From Ignelater luminosus (taxonomy: Eukaryota; Arthropoda; Insecta; Coleoptera; Elateridae), in NCBI GenBank assembly GCA_011009095.1, contig VTPC01091258.1, positions 558,001 through 622,000 of the forward strand: DNA of 64,000 bases. The letters run 5' to 3'. Below the pieces are notes generated by a model. The model was given only the letters and a program-made list of their open reading frames with translations. It was not told the origin of the DNA and did no database searches. The position numbers were made by a program, and so were the translations under genes. This document shows, piece by piece, positions 1-11,500 of the stretch (the first letter of the stretch is position 1; the number at the start of each line of letters is the position of its first letter).

Positions 1-960
1 CTGCGGTCGGACGTTTGTATTTATACCCGCTCGTTTCCCCCACGCTTGTAGTGGGGATGCCCTCGCGTGGGCAAAACGACCTAATCGGGGGGATAAATAC
101 TCGGTTCTTTCCGCTAATGAAGCGATTCAAAATAGTACAATTACAATTTATAATTCGGTCGGTAAATGGTTAATTTTAAATTAAACAATTTCTATTAAAA
201 CTTCATAAAATTTAACAAGTATTAGCGGTCTCTAATACTGATACGGAAATTCAATTTCTAATTCATGTTATAACTTAAATGTTAGTAATCGAATTATAAC
301 ATAAGAACTATTCGCCGGCGTTATCATGCGGCACCACCTGGGGAAAGCCGGATAAACACGCCGGTGTATACAATGTACGGATAAATCTACAAATAAATTA
401 TAATTGTTCTATAAACAGTCTTTTAATTTATTAGAGTCAAAATAACTTCGTTACATATTTTTAGAATTTATATTGTTGTTGCAAATCCTGTATTCTACAA
501 TTCACGAAACGAATCTTTATTTGCTTTGCATTGAATAAAATACCCTATAAGTTAATTTTGTGCGTTACTTAAATGAGCTTAAAAACTATCTTATTCTTTT
601 AATACAAATATGTTCGGCTTCCAAACGAAGCGAACGAAAATAACTGTACAAGTTTGAACTTACATAACCAAATGCGTCAATTGTTGCGTGAGGCGTTGAC
701 ACTTTGCGTAGTTCACGCATTCACTAAGGAATTTAATACGGAAGATGTATAACTAATTTAGATTTTTATCTGCAGAATTATTAAAAAATCTTAAAAAACT
801 AGATTTGGAGGTATTTGTCGGACTATTTCCGTTCAATTTTAAGTACGTGACTCCCTGGCTGAAGTATGAATTTTGTGTGGTTGCCCTGTCCGTCCGCCCG
901 CACCAGCTTTTCCTTAAATAATTAAATAATATCTCTGTAACAGAACTTTAAGGATAAAGC
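1..960. other. Unrecognised AT-rich flank with two GC-richer patches
   Basis: No convincing coding region was seen on either strand. Two GC-richer patches stand out, at about 1-110 and 310-385. They may be pieces of old mobile elements, but no terminal repeats or target duplications could be paired with them. Confidence 0.3.
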
Positions 961-974
961 ACAACAATCAATTT

Positions 975-1690
975 TCTATTTCGCACTCTATTACATCTGG
1001 CGTACCCCAATGATTAGCTTTGGGCCCATTGTTGTATATTATATTATTATGTACTACATCGCGGATATTCTGAATTTTTCGGATAAATATAGCGTTCATG
1101 CATACATAGATGATACGGAAATGTATAAATTGTTTGATTTTTGGAAAGAATTTAGTCTTATAAAGACATCAATGATGGTCTCCATAAGATGGAATACAGT
1201 ACTTATGTTTTATAGGTCTTACATTTTGTCAATGTCTGATTGCGGTAGTAGAGTACATATATGATTCAGCTAGTAATAATATTTTAGAAAAACTAGAGAA
1301 GATTCAAAATTAAGCTTTAAGAATTTGCATTGCTACTATGAATTGAACACCAGTGAAACCTCTTTAAACAGAAGCTCTTGAAATGCCCTTTGAACTTCGA
1401 CGATTATTTCTAGGTGAAGAAGCTATTATCAAAGTTTCTACAAAGAATGCCCATGTTTTGAAAACGAATTTGCTTCCTAATCAAGAGGATTTAAATAATA
1501 GATTTTGAGCAAAAGAAAATCTTCATTACAATGTTTAGGATTTAGGAAAATACAAAATCCACAAATTGTGGACCTTAACGGGTTATATGAACATTCAACT
1601 TTTAACTACCTTGACACATATCAAACACCGTCTGTATTATTACCGTTATTTGATACATATATGAATTTGGAAATTGTACCATTATAATTA
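975..1690 (+). pseudogene. Jockey-like LINE reverse transcriptase, C-terminal half (decayed)
   Basis: The + strand carries the C-terminal half of a non-LTR retrotransposon reverse transcriptase. Reading across frameshifts gives ITSGVPQ followed by a stop where most RTs have Gly, then LGPLLY, then AYIDDTEM, the catalytic box with Ile in place of the usual Ala in YADD. Further on come LEKIQN and LRICIATMN and a linker typical of Jockey/I-type elements upstream of RNase H. At least three stops or frameshifts break it, so it is dead. No 5' end, poly-A tail or target duplication was found. The family call rests on motif order. The clade (Jockey, I or R1-like) is uncertain. Confidence 0.7.
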
Positions 1691-1694
1691 AAAA

Positions 1695-1915
1695 TTTTAC
1701 GTAAAATAGGTTGCGAATTTGTGAGTAAAATGAATTGAATGTGAGAACTTTCTTTAATATGCTTATGCTCAAGTGATTTTAAAATACTTTTTGCTTCACC
1801 AGTATGGATGAATGCATTTTTGTTGAGTTGAAACTTGCTTTGCATCGCCAATTTAGGAATGTGGAATGTGCAACCTAAATATGTTCATTTTTAGATGCAT
1901 CAGTGTAAATTTGCA
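1695..1915 (-). pseudogene. LINE RNase H domain remnant, opposite strand to the adjacent RT
   Basis: On the minus strand, IYTDASKNEH (1880-1910) matches the first catalytic Asp motif of LINE-type RNase H. It is followed by an open stretch (1621-1851) with EAKSILKSLEH and ILLTNSQPIL, which corresponds to the helix carrying the catalytic Glu and to the second Asp motif (usually FTDSQS; here TNSQ, so the second Asp is replaced by Asn). It sits directly beside the + strand RT fragment that would normally precede it in one protein. This suggests a local inversion, or two insertions meeting head to head. Confidence 0.6.
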
Positions 1916-1983
1916 TGAAATCTGAATTAATTACTAAGAATTATAAGTCTTGTTTAAAAATATCACCGGTATCACTGCAATAA

Positions 1984-2574
1984 ATGTTTAATAGTAAAAT
2001 CCTCGACAAAAGAATAGCGATTATCTCCAAAACCTTTCAAGATAAGTATAGCAACCCTTTTATTATTGAGTTTGCCTTTAGAATCTCTATCGAAATATGG
2101 GGTTATATACAGGGTGATCCATTTAAAGAAATTCAAGATGGCGGCCGTACGAAAAAACAATTAAAGATTTGATCTTAACTCTCTTCGCAAAACATGGCAA
2201 ACAATATCTACTTTAAGATCTCAAAATATCATTTGTCTATCTCTTACCGTTTTTGCAGGAGCAGCGTGTTTCCATACTTTTTAATAGGGAAACCCCTGAC
2301 AAAAGAATAGCGATTATCTCCAAATCCTTTCAAGATAAGTACAGAAACCCTATATCATTAAATTTGTCTTGAAAATCTCTATCCAAATATAGGGTCATAT
2401 ACAGGATGTTTCATTTAAAAAAATCCAATATGACGGTCGTACGAAAAACCAGTTGAAGATTTGTTTTTAATTACCTTCGCAAAACATGGCAAAAAATACC
2501 TACTTTAAGCTCTCCAAATTTCATTTGTCTATCTCTTACCGTTTCTGCGGGGGTAGCGTGTTTCCATACTTTTT
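1984..2574. repeat. Two tandem copies of a ~293-bp interspersed repeat
   Basis: Two direct copies, about 1984-2280 and 2281-2574, align with a 293-bp offset. For example GACAAAAGAATAGCGATTAT occurs at 2005 and 2298, and each copy ends near GTGTTTCCATACTTTTTA. Each contains a TATACAGG-GTG-like motif followed by CATTTAAA, a sequence that recurs elsewhere in the window (about 33355 in reverse). The copies have diverged by scattered substitutions and small indels. Short ORFs on both strands are incidental. Confidence 0.75.
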
Positions 2575-2581
2575 AGCGACC

Positions 2582-3429
2582 CTGTATATTTTAATTGTCA
2601 GAAATTTAAGGATGAAACTACAGTCTTTTATGAAGATCTAAACAAATTAGGTAAACGTTGTTCATTCAACATTATATCTTCTACTGTTAAATGATATAGA
2701 ATTTTATTATTGTATCACCAAATTGAAAATTTAACTTTTAAATTAGTGAAACTTGTGTTACGGTTTTTCAGAACTAGGGATAATTATCTAATATTCTAAG
2801 TTGTATATTACTTAAATTTTAAATTTAATTTGAATTAAGTAGTAATTGTGTGTCTAACTGTAGAATATAGGTAGCATGTACTTTCTAAATGCCAATAAAT
2901 AAATAATAAATTTCCACTTACGTTAAAAATCTCAACACGGTGATAATTGGAATAAAGGTTTCCTCAAGAATGTAAATATCTGGAATTTGAATTAAAAATC
3001 TTAAAGAGTATTATTACTATTACTTAGTATCCAGAAATTATTTATGGAGAAAAACTTTATATAATTGTTATTTTACAAATTCAAAGCCTTGACAATGCTA
3101 AGAAACTTAGTGAAATAATGACCTATATAATTATACTATACTGCAGAATATATACCATTTATCTACTACCTTCAATCATATTTATAAATATGATTAATCT
3201 AATATCCAGGTCATTATATAAATTTTCATATTATTATATCGTATTGTTAGATATTGGTGACTCTGAGAATTTACCGTTGCGTTTCGGAATTTATGATTAA
3301 TTACCTTGCGATGCTTCGTATGTAAACTATACATTCTAGGCTTAAAGATACTTTTCAAGATACTTTTCAAGATTTTTGTAATAGTATATACATGTGTTTT
3401 CTTCTACGATTTTATCAGTTATTCATTAT
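2582..3429. other. AT-rich intergenic DNA, no gene seen
   Basis: No protein motif was found. A small triplication of ACTTTTCAAGAT at about 3349-3378 is the only local structure. Confidence 0.4.
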
Positions 3430-3432
3430 TAA

Positions 3433-4298
3433 AGGTCGATTCACACATCACAGGGCCGTGGCAGGGATGTGTCAAGACCGGGACAGTGAATCCGGGATCC
3501 GTCAGGGTCTAATATTCACACATCTCAGGGAATTTGGCATCCGTGCTTTCAGTGACACTTGATTTTTAAACAACACCGGTTTTTAACATTTTGTATTTTA
3601 TCTTAGTACGTAATAGTAGTTGCGATAAGCTTATTTACAAACGAAGAAATGGCAATTATAGCGATAGCTCTGGATGAAGATGAAGAAGACCAGTGTAAGG
3701 TAAAAAAGCGCAAATGAGGCATGGCAGAAAAGAGAAACAGAAGCTGAATTTCATACTTTATACAAGAAACTTTTGAACGATCAAAGAAAGTTCTTTGAAT
3801 ATTTTAGAATGTCGGAAAACTGTTTCAACATACTTTTACACAGATAAGATAATTATTTAAAAAAAAGATACCCATTGGAGAAAAGCTATATCACCAAGGG
3901 AAACGTTAGCAATTTCTTTAAGGTAAGTTGACTCTTAATAAAAAAGACTATATTTTTATTACATAAATATTTATTAACAGCTTTTCTAACAAAATAAAAA
4001 TGCTAATTAATTTTTAGACAAATTTCGTACATAATCGCTTAAGACAAAAAATGAAGATCATACAAGACTCTGTTCTTGGCGAAACGTGCCATGATCACGG
4101 ACGTGATTTTACTGAAAAATATCGTTGGCGACGATACCTGTGTGCACTGTCCGGTCCCGGTCCGGTCACTGAAGCTCGGCAGCATCACTGTGACGGACAA
4201 ATCTGAATGTGTCCATTCAAAAGGTGCGCAACAATATTTTTATCCCGTCCCTGACGCGACACGTCCCTGCCACGGCCCTGTAATGTGTGAATCGACCT
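3433..4298 (+). mobile_element. PIF/Harbinger transposon, 866 bp, internally deleted, intact ends
   Basis: The ends form an inverted repeat of roughly 35-40 bp: AGGTCGATTCACACAT...ACAGGGCCGTGGCAGGGA on the left matches the reverse complement of the right end, with an occasional mismatch. A 3-bp duplication TAA (3430-3432 and 4299-4301) flanks it, which is the target-site size and sequence of PIF/Harbinger elements. The inside holds the start of a transposase-like reading frame on the + strand, but most of the catalytic domain is missing, so the copy is nonautonomous. Confidence 0.8.
3649..3924 (+). pseudogene. Harbinger DDE transposase, N-terminal fragment
   Basis: The translation starts at ATG 3649 (MAIIAIALDEDEED) and continues across a stop and frameshifts to FFEYFRMSENCFNILLH and DTHWRKAISPRETLAISLR. 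These correspond to the conserved N-terminal region of Harbinger nucleases, typically FRMS..F..LL followed by ISP.ERLA.TLR. The last codon runs directly into GTAAGT (about 3922), which resembles a splice donor. No DDE catalytic triad is present because the element is truncated after this point. Confidence 0.7.
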
Positions 4299-4301
4299 TA
4301 A

Positions 4302-5660
4302 GATTTTCTCTGTAACCAAGCTATCAACGTAACAGCTCACTGCCAGATAATTCTTGTGCAAGAGAAGCATTATGGTAAAACCCGTTAAGGACAACAATTA
4401 ATTTTCAGTATGAAGATTGCAGCTGTTTGATTATTCTAGTAATATCAGAAATAATTTTATAATTCTAACTTCCTTCATTTTCGAATCGTACAAAACAACC
4501 AACGCTTTAGTACTAAATAATTTTTAGTCCAGCTACACTGCTGTTTCACGCTTAAAGAGTGGCAGTCGTCTATCTTATGAGTTGTAAGAATTTGATAAAA
4601 TACAAACATAACGTTAAAATTTAATAGAAGGGATGCACATTCATTATTCAAAACCTCTCAACTTTGATTTTATCAAATTGTACCTGCTATCCTTTACGGC
4701 GCATTTATAGATTTTAAAAGATGTTATTACTAGGATTTGTTCAATAAACTGTGTATTACGCGGATTACTTTTGACGAACTCAAATATTTACAATTTTATG
4801 CGTTTTATTAGAAAAGCAGGCAAATTTACTAAATTTATTTTGAAGTTCATTGCAATAGGAAAGGTATTTATGTAATGGACGTAAGAACACAACAACAAAA
4901 TGGAATAGATCGAATTTTGACGTCTCCTAATGGCAGCAATTAACTAAAACACAACCTAGGAAAAGTAATTCCTACGTCTATTTAAATGATATCTGGAAAT
5001 GCGTACTTGTAAGGATAACAACTTCCATTTTCCTTTTACCCATCTAACATATCAACAGTGAACTCGTTTTACGTAAAAGTCGGGAAGCTACAAAACCGAA
5101 AATTTATGACGACAGCTTATTATTTCTTTTGATAAGACATGCGGGAGATTCCAATGAAAAAGATCTGTGCTTTTGCTTTCAAAAAAGTCTAAAAATAGAT
5201 CTTCCATTTTGTTTCAAACAGTAATTTTAAAAAGTAGCTTAGAAAGAATCAACCCGACTTGTATTATATCTATCTAACCTCTAACATATTTAGTTATAAG
5301 TAATAAATGTTGTTGGAAACAAGAGAAATTTGTATCAAAAAACAGAACAGGAAATCAATAGGTAAACATTGCAGACTTGTGCAATGTTTGTAACAAAAGA
5401 CAATAAATCTTAAATCTAAGTTATTCAAAGAAATTACTATTCCAATTAATTTTATTATTAGTGTATACTAAGAAAAGCCACAAAAAATTTTACTTCGCCT
5501 GTGACTTAAACGCAGGAGCTCCACTGCAGTCGAAAGTTATACATAAACATTAAATTAAAGCACATAATATCGGGTGACCAAGGTCTTAGGTACGGAGTAA
5601 GTAGAAGAACTCACAGTAGTCACTTGGTTGATTTCCTAAACCTAACACTTAGTATATTAT
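4302..5660. other. AT-rich DNA, nothing recognised
   Basis: No coding motif, terminal repeat or RNA gene was recognised on either strand. Confidence 0.4.
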
Positions 5661-5670
5661 CTTATAGTAT

Positions 5671-6195
5671 ACAGAGTGTATGGAAAGTAATGAGACAACG
5701 TTTAAGGGCGGATTCCTGGGATCAAAATAGATTGATTGAGCGTAACTTGCAATAAGTAACATTGCTTCCTATTAAGTTAGAGACTTTCAAAGTTAAGAGT
5801 GTTGTTCCTAATTTCCACTGTATTTCAAAAACTACTGATACTAGTTTGTTCAATATTGGTATACTTAGGTTTCGATTGTCGACAAACAAATTGGTAGCCT
5901 TGCTTTTTATAATAATAATGAAGGGTGCTAGTATACTACTTTGGGCAGCTCATTTCGTTGGTAGCGTTCTGGAATATAAGATCAGATGCAAGATTTAATT
6001 TTTTCTTCAAAAAGTATACGCGGTTGAAGTCGCCAAAATGCAACGTTCTTGATAAAAATGTATCTAAAGACGTAAACATGTTTTTAAAGATGTTTAGAAA
6101 GTAGTGTAACAATGGAGCAACGTTTAAGGGTAAGTAGCTGTGGTCAAAATAGTTCGATTGAGCCCAACTTGGAATAAGCGAAATTGCTTCCTTAT
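5671..6195. repeat. Mariner-like terminal sequence and two ~80-bp direct repeats
   Basis: TATACAGAGTG...GAAAGTAATGAG at 5669-5695 resembles the TA-flanked end of a Tc1/mariner-type element. The following ~80 bp (5692-5770, AACGTTTAAGGG to ATTGCTTCCTA) recurs at about 6114-6193, an offset of roughly 423 bp. The sequence between and after the copies is not repeated. No transposase could be read. Confidence 0.5.
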
Positions 6196-6942
6196 GTAAA
6201 CCAAGTTTTGGCTACGGAGCAAGTGACGTTAATTTTAATTAATTGTTGGCAGCTTTGACTGTTTCTGCCGACGTGGGACGCTTTATTTTCCACTTTTATT
6301 TCTGCCAACCTTTCAACGTTATTTATGCCATCATAATGTGCTGCACACAAAATTCCAAGTTTGCATCTTGTCACATTATCAAGCATAAAAATTTGAATGT
6401 TTCGTGGCCCATCCCCGCACACACCTTCCGGAGCAGTGCGACAGAAATGTTCTTTCGTGAATGGCAGTGGTAGAAGAACCTTTTCAGGTAAAACCTAGCC
6501 TTGCATCGAGTCTCGTTGAAAATCCGTAGTTAGCTTTTATTTACTAAATGTATTACATAAACTAAGATTTCTTCAAATTCGTAATAAATTTCTAACTAAG
6601 AAAAAAAAGAAAGAAGATTATGAAAACCAAAGAACTAGGAAAATAGTTCTTTTCACAACAATAAATAACTTTAGAATGAAAGGCTTCTTGGAATTAATAA
6701 TTTTTAACTTAGTAGATAACAAACAAGTTTCTCAGTATGCAAACGTAAAATAAAAGAGCTGCCGTCGAAATGTTTTCGCACCGAAACGTCTCGACGGCAA
6801 AACGCCTGCGACGAAACTACCGCGGCAAATCGGACACGGCAAAACATTTCATTTTTCTCATGACCTGACCCTGACAGTTAGCCCAAGTTTTCGTTTGTTC
6901 TTATTACTCTTACTATGAGATATTCTTAAAGCATTCTATTAC
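6196..6942. other. Unrecognised DNA with a CG-rich patch at 6765-6840
   Basis: Overlapping open stretches on both strands (about 6192-6473) have no recognisable domain. Around 6765-6840 there is a CpG-containing patch with two GTCGA/TCGAC-type inverted pieces (GCCGTCGA...TCGACGGC) that could form a small hairpin. It may be part of an old element end. Confidence 0.35.
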
Positions 6943-7239
6943 ATTATGAGTAAAGATCGGAAAATATGCAAGAAAAAAATTCAAAATATGCGCATATATA
7001 TGCACTTTTTTTTTAATATGCAGACGAAATAAGGATATATGCAGCAAATCATTTTAAGTGTTATAGGCTTTAAAAGTAGTAATAATAAGACATGTACTTT
7101 GAATTTTTAAAAAATATAATTTTCGTATGTATATCTTGCAATAAATTCGATATTTTTCATAATTAACTTAAAAATACATTAAAATAATATTGGTTACTTC
7201 ACATTCCTCAAACAATTAATTACTAGTATTTTGCAAAAT

Positions 7240-7660
7240 TTTCTAATAGAATGGGTGCCCCCTCTCTGTAAACAAATGTTTAAAAATCGAAAAGCTTCTC
7301 TCAACATTTACCGATGTAACTGAAGCATTCTTCAGCTTGGCTACAATCTTGCCTTGAAGAACTTTTTCAACCTTACTTAATGTTAGGTATTCCTTATTTT
7401 TTGTAGATACATAATTAAACTTTTGCAGTATAGCAGCGCCAACTTGACTTCGTACTTTGTTGCAATATTCTCCAAAATTATTTATTAGATCGATGGAATT
7501 CTAAAAGTGGCATATCCTGTGCTTCTAATTTTGAAATTGTAGTCAGTACGTAACTGTAATTGCATTTAATAAATGCCAACTGTTGAGGCAATTGCAGCAG
7601 CTTTTTGCATTTCTATATAGCAGTGCTATTATCTGCCAATTGAACAGCAATGGTTTTTAA
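7240..7660 (-). pseudogene. hAT transposase C-terminal dimerisation region remnant
   Basis: Read on the minus strand, about 7340 down to 7240 gives SVNVERSFSIFKHLFTERGH. This matches the conserved end of hAT transposases, where Val-Glu-Arg-Ser-Phe-Ser is the hallmark of the dimerisation domain. Upstream on the same strand, weakly open sequence (ADNSTAI, LPQQLAFIKCNYSYVLTTISKLE) fits the preceding helical part. In-frame stops and frameshifts prevent expression of a protein. It belongs to the hAT element whose ends lie at 6951 and 14285. Confidence 0.65.
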
Positions 7661-7869
7661 TGTTGTTTAATGTTTGTAAGGAAAGGAAATGTATATTTAT
7701 GGTTTTTCCCCGAATTGCAAAACATCAGTTCAGCAACCTTTCATTAGCTACGGGGAATTTTTATAGCAATGCGACCGCCCTTTTTATAGAATGCAATAAA
7801 GGAACTGCTTCGGACATCGGACAGTGTATGAAAAAATAATATAATTTTTCTTAATACTTTACCGCAAAT

Positions 7870-8113
7870 TGTACGCACCCCAATGTGCGCCATAGTCGTA
7901 CTCAGCCGAGGGTGCGCGAACCGCTAGTATAAGTAAGGGAGCAGGACGTTTTGCAACCCTCTCTTGCACCTGTTCTCAACCAATATACAGATGTAGTGTT
8001 AAGAATTTGTAAAATTATAAAATCAATTAAAATTAATAAAATCAATGTAGTGTCTTATTACGTTATTTAGTAAGCACATTAAACAAAACACACAGAGCCA
8101 GTAGGCTCAAACA
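7870..8113 (+). repeat. 5' LTR of the BEL/Pao element
   Basis: Begins TGTACGCACC and ends GGCTCAAACA, 244 bp. It starts with an inverted GTGCGC-containing segment and is identical to the 3' LTR except at 8094. Confidence 0.95.
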
Positions 8114-8114
8114 T

Positions 8115-8132
8115 TGGTCCTTCGAGCCGGAT
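8115..8132 (+). promoter_or_regulatory. Primer binding site matching tRNA-Tyr 3' end
   Basis: TGGTCCTTCGAGCCGGAT begins two bases after the LTR. Its reverse complement ends in ...TCGAAGGACCA, which fits the acceptor stem plus CCA of insect tRNA-Tyr as I remember it. The tRNA would prime minus-strand DNA synthesis. Confidence 0.8.
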
Positions 8133-8502
8133 GTGAATATCGAAAAGTAACGCGAGCACGTGGTCCAGGAAAAATCATCATCAACGTTCATCTGCACCAC
8201 GGATGGAAACAAGACGCTGAGAGGGTAATATACTGGCATCGAAAAGTAAGTCCTCCATATATTTTACAGTATTTTCCATGTTTTTTGATCCAACACGATT
8301 TTATTGCGTTAAAATTGCAAATGTTGACGCCGCTTAACGGTTATGTAATTTATTAGATATTGAGTGCCGATTAGACAACAAATCTTACTTAATCGCTTCT
8401 TACCATTATTACGAGGTTGTTAACATCGCTAACTTCTTATAAAGTTCATTATTATATTATTTATATTTACTATCGTATCTCGTTGCAAACACCTTGTGTA
8501 AG

Positions 8503-11500
8503 ATGGCTGAAACCGACACAAACTTACTCGTAACAAAACGCGGCCAACTAAAGGGACAATTAACGCGATTCAAAACGTATTTAGACAATTTTAATACTTC
8601 AAAGTCTATTATAGAATTAACCAAACGCTTAGAAAAGATAGAATTAATCTGGGGCGAGTTCGACGCCTGCCAATTGCAGATTGAAACGATAAGTAATGAC
8701 GAAACGCAGATGGAACATCGCACTGCCTTTGAAGATTCATATTTCGATAATGTAGCAAGGGCAGAACAATACATCGCGAATTCTAGACCGCAGAATAGTA
8801 GCAATGAAACAACCAGTTCCAATAGTACCATTTTAAATCATTCAAACGCTTTAAATAACGTAAAGTTGCCAACGCTAAAACTCATCGAATTTAACGGGGC
8901 ATACACTGAGTTTACGCAATTCATAGACTCCTTTAACGCTCTAGTGCATAACAATCCGACGCTTTCAAACATCCAAAGGTTTTTTTACCTAAAATCCTGT
9001 TTAAAAGGAGAGCCTTTACAGGTGATTTCGTCGTTAGAAGTGACCGACGGTAATTACAACATTGCTTTGGATCTGTTAAGGGAAAGGTACGAAAACAAGC
9101 GCGTTATAGTAAACAACCACGTAAAACGAATTGTTGAGGCGCCTTCTCTACACAAGCAGAACGCTAACGGATTGAGACGGTTATTAGACGAATTCTTAAC
9201 AAATACGCGCGCTTTAAAAAATCTTGGAGAGCAAACCGAGAATTGGGGTTCCATTTTGATTTATTTAATATCTAGCAAATTGGACTCTGCCACGAAAAAG
9301 GCTTGGGAGCTGTCCTTGTCGACTAATGAAGTGCCTGATATTAAAGATTTAACTAAATTCTTAACCCAACGCTGCCAAGTTTTGGAGTCCGTTGAATCCA
9401 ATAACCAACAGACTAATTCCAATTCCAAATTTTCTCATAAACCCTCTAACGATAAGTACCAACCTAAAACGTATGTACATTTGGCTGCTAACAGACCGCA
9501 GTGTCAGATATGCAGTGAACAACATTTCATCTACAATTGCAACAAATTGAAGGGTTTACCAGTCAAATCGCGACTAGCGGAAATAAGGAAACTGAAACTC
9601 TGTATCAATTGCCTTAGGTCAAATCACGTTAAACAAGAATGCTTATCAAGCGGGTGTAAAATCTGTAGCCGCAAGCATAACACGCTGTTGCATTTTAACG
9701 AAGTTAGCAACTCCTTCGTAAACAATTCCGAAATTAGAAATAATCCAACCGAACAAGAAGGTTCTCAAAATATTGTTAACGCGGAAAATTCGTTAGCTTT
9801 GTGTTCAGCAGGTCTGAGCTTCAATCACAACTACGATACGGTATTGCTATCGACCGCGATCGTGCATGTTTACGATCGAAATAACACGCCTGTAAAATGC
9901 CGAGCCCTATTAGATACCGGATCTATGTCGAACTTCATTAGTAGAGAGTTGTTTGTAAAACTAAATTTACCAAGTCAAGACACCAACACTTCGGTTTACG
10001 GAATAAACTCCGCCAGGGCCGTAGCAGCCGCGAGAACGCAGGCTAAAATCAAGTCAATACATACTTCTTTCAACGCCTCACTAGACTTCTTTGTTTTACC
10101 GGATATATCGGGCAAAATACCGGTGCGGAATATACCTCGCCCCGCTGTTCAAATTCCAAATAACATTAAACTCGCGGACCCGGAATTCGATATAAGCCGC
10201 AAAATTGATATTTTGATAGGCGCTCAAATTTATCACGATCTTATGTGGGTTGGACAGATAAGAGTCGGCAAGAATCAACCGGTCCTTCAGAAATCCAAAT
10301 TGGGGTGGATAATTTCAGGTCCTTTAAAATTCAATACTGCGACCGCCCCAACGCAAACGTGCCTTTTAGCAATTAATAGGGTGGATATACAAAATCAATT
10401 AGAAAAGTTTTGGGAACTAGAGGAAACTGAGGTTAAACGTAAGACCCTTACCAAGGAAGAAAATCTATGCGAACGACACTTTATTGAAACTCATAAGCGC
10501 GATGAAACTGGCCGTTTTACTGTTTCCTTGCCATTAAAGCAGGAATACACGCGACTCGGTGACACAAAACAAGTAGCCATTAAACGCTTTCTAACGCTAG
10601 AAAGGAAATTTAGTAGAGACAACAATTTAAAACGGACCTATTCGGAATTCATGAGTCAGTATGTAGAGATGGGACATATGACGAAGATCAATGAAGACCA
10701 CCTTTCGGGTAACAACACGGTTTATTATTTGCCTCATCACCCGGTGGAAAAGCAGTCGTCCGTAACCACGAAATTGCGCGTGGTATTTAATGCCTCGCAA
10801 CCCAGTACGTCCGGCAAGTCGCTTAACGACATGCTATTAGTGGGGCCTAATATACAAGATGATTTATTTGCGATATTAATTAGGTTTAGCAGGCACACGT
10901 ATGTGATTAAGGCGGACATAGCAAAAATGTACCGCCAAATCAACGTTGAAGATAGTCAGAGGGATTTGCAGAGAATTGTGTGGAGGGAAGATCCTAATCA
11001 AGAGCTTGCGCATTATAGACTTAACACCGTAACCTACGGTACCGCGTCGGCCAGTTTCCTTGCCACTCGTTGCCTAAGGCAAATTTCTTTGGAAAACGAA
11101 GCAATGTACCCCGCCGCGAGTCGCGCAATTTCGAATTCCTTTTACATGGACGATTTGTTAACGGGCAGCGATAAGATAGACGAGCTAAAGACACTAAAGG
11201 ACGATTTACAACAGCTGTTGAGAACGTACGGGTTCGAATTGAGGCAATGGATGTCCAACGAGCAGAGCGTTATAAACTCAGAATCTAGCGCTAGATCACC
11301 GCAATATTACATTTCGGACGATAAAACCGCTAAAACATTAGGAGTGCTGTGGGACTCGCAGAACGACACATTACAGTACTTGACCCAAAACGTAACGTAT
11401 GCGCCAACGAGTAGAATAACGAAACGAACAATTCTGTCAACTATATCCAAGCTCTTCGACCCCCTAGGGTTAATCGGCCCTGTAGTTATTAAAGCCAAAA

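Noticed and set aside
975..1915. Twin-priming inversion as the cause of the head-to-head LINE pieces
   Set aside because: Twin priming inverts the 5' part and places it upstream of the 3' part. Here the order is reversed.
4076..4397. Opposed ORFs around 4076-4397
   Set aside because: They overlap the right terminal inverted repeat of the Harbinger element and have no domain.
6192..6473. Overlapping + and - ORFs of 76 aa
   Set aside because: Neither has a recognisable motif, and mutual overlap in a low-complexity region suggests chance.
8457..8831. 124-aa minus-strand ORF over the BEL gag start
   Set aside because: Shadow of the gag frame on the opposite strand, no family features.
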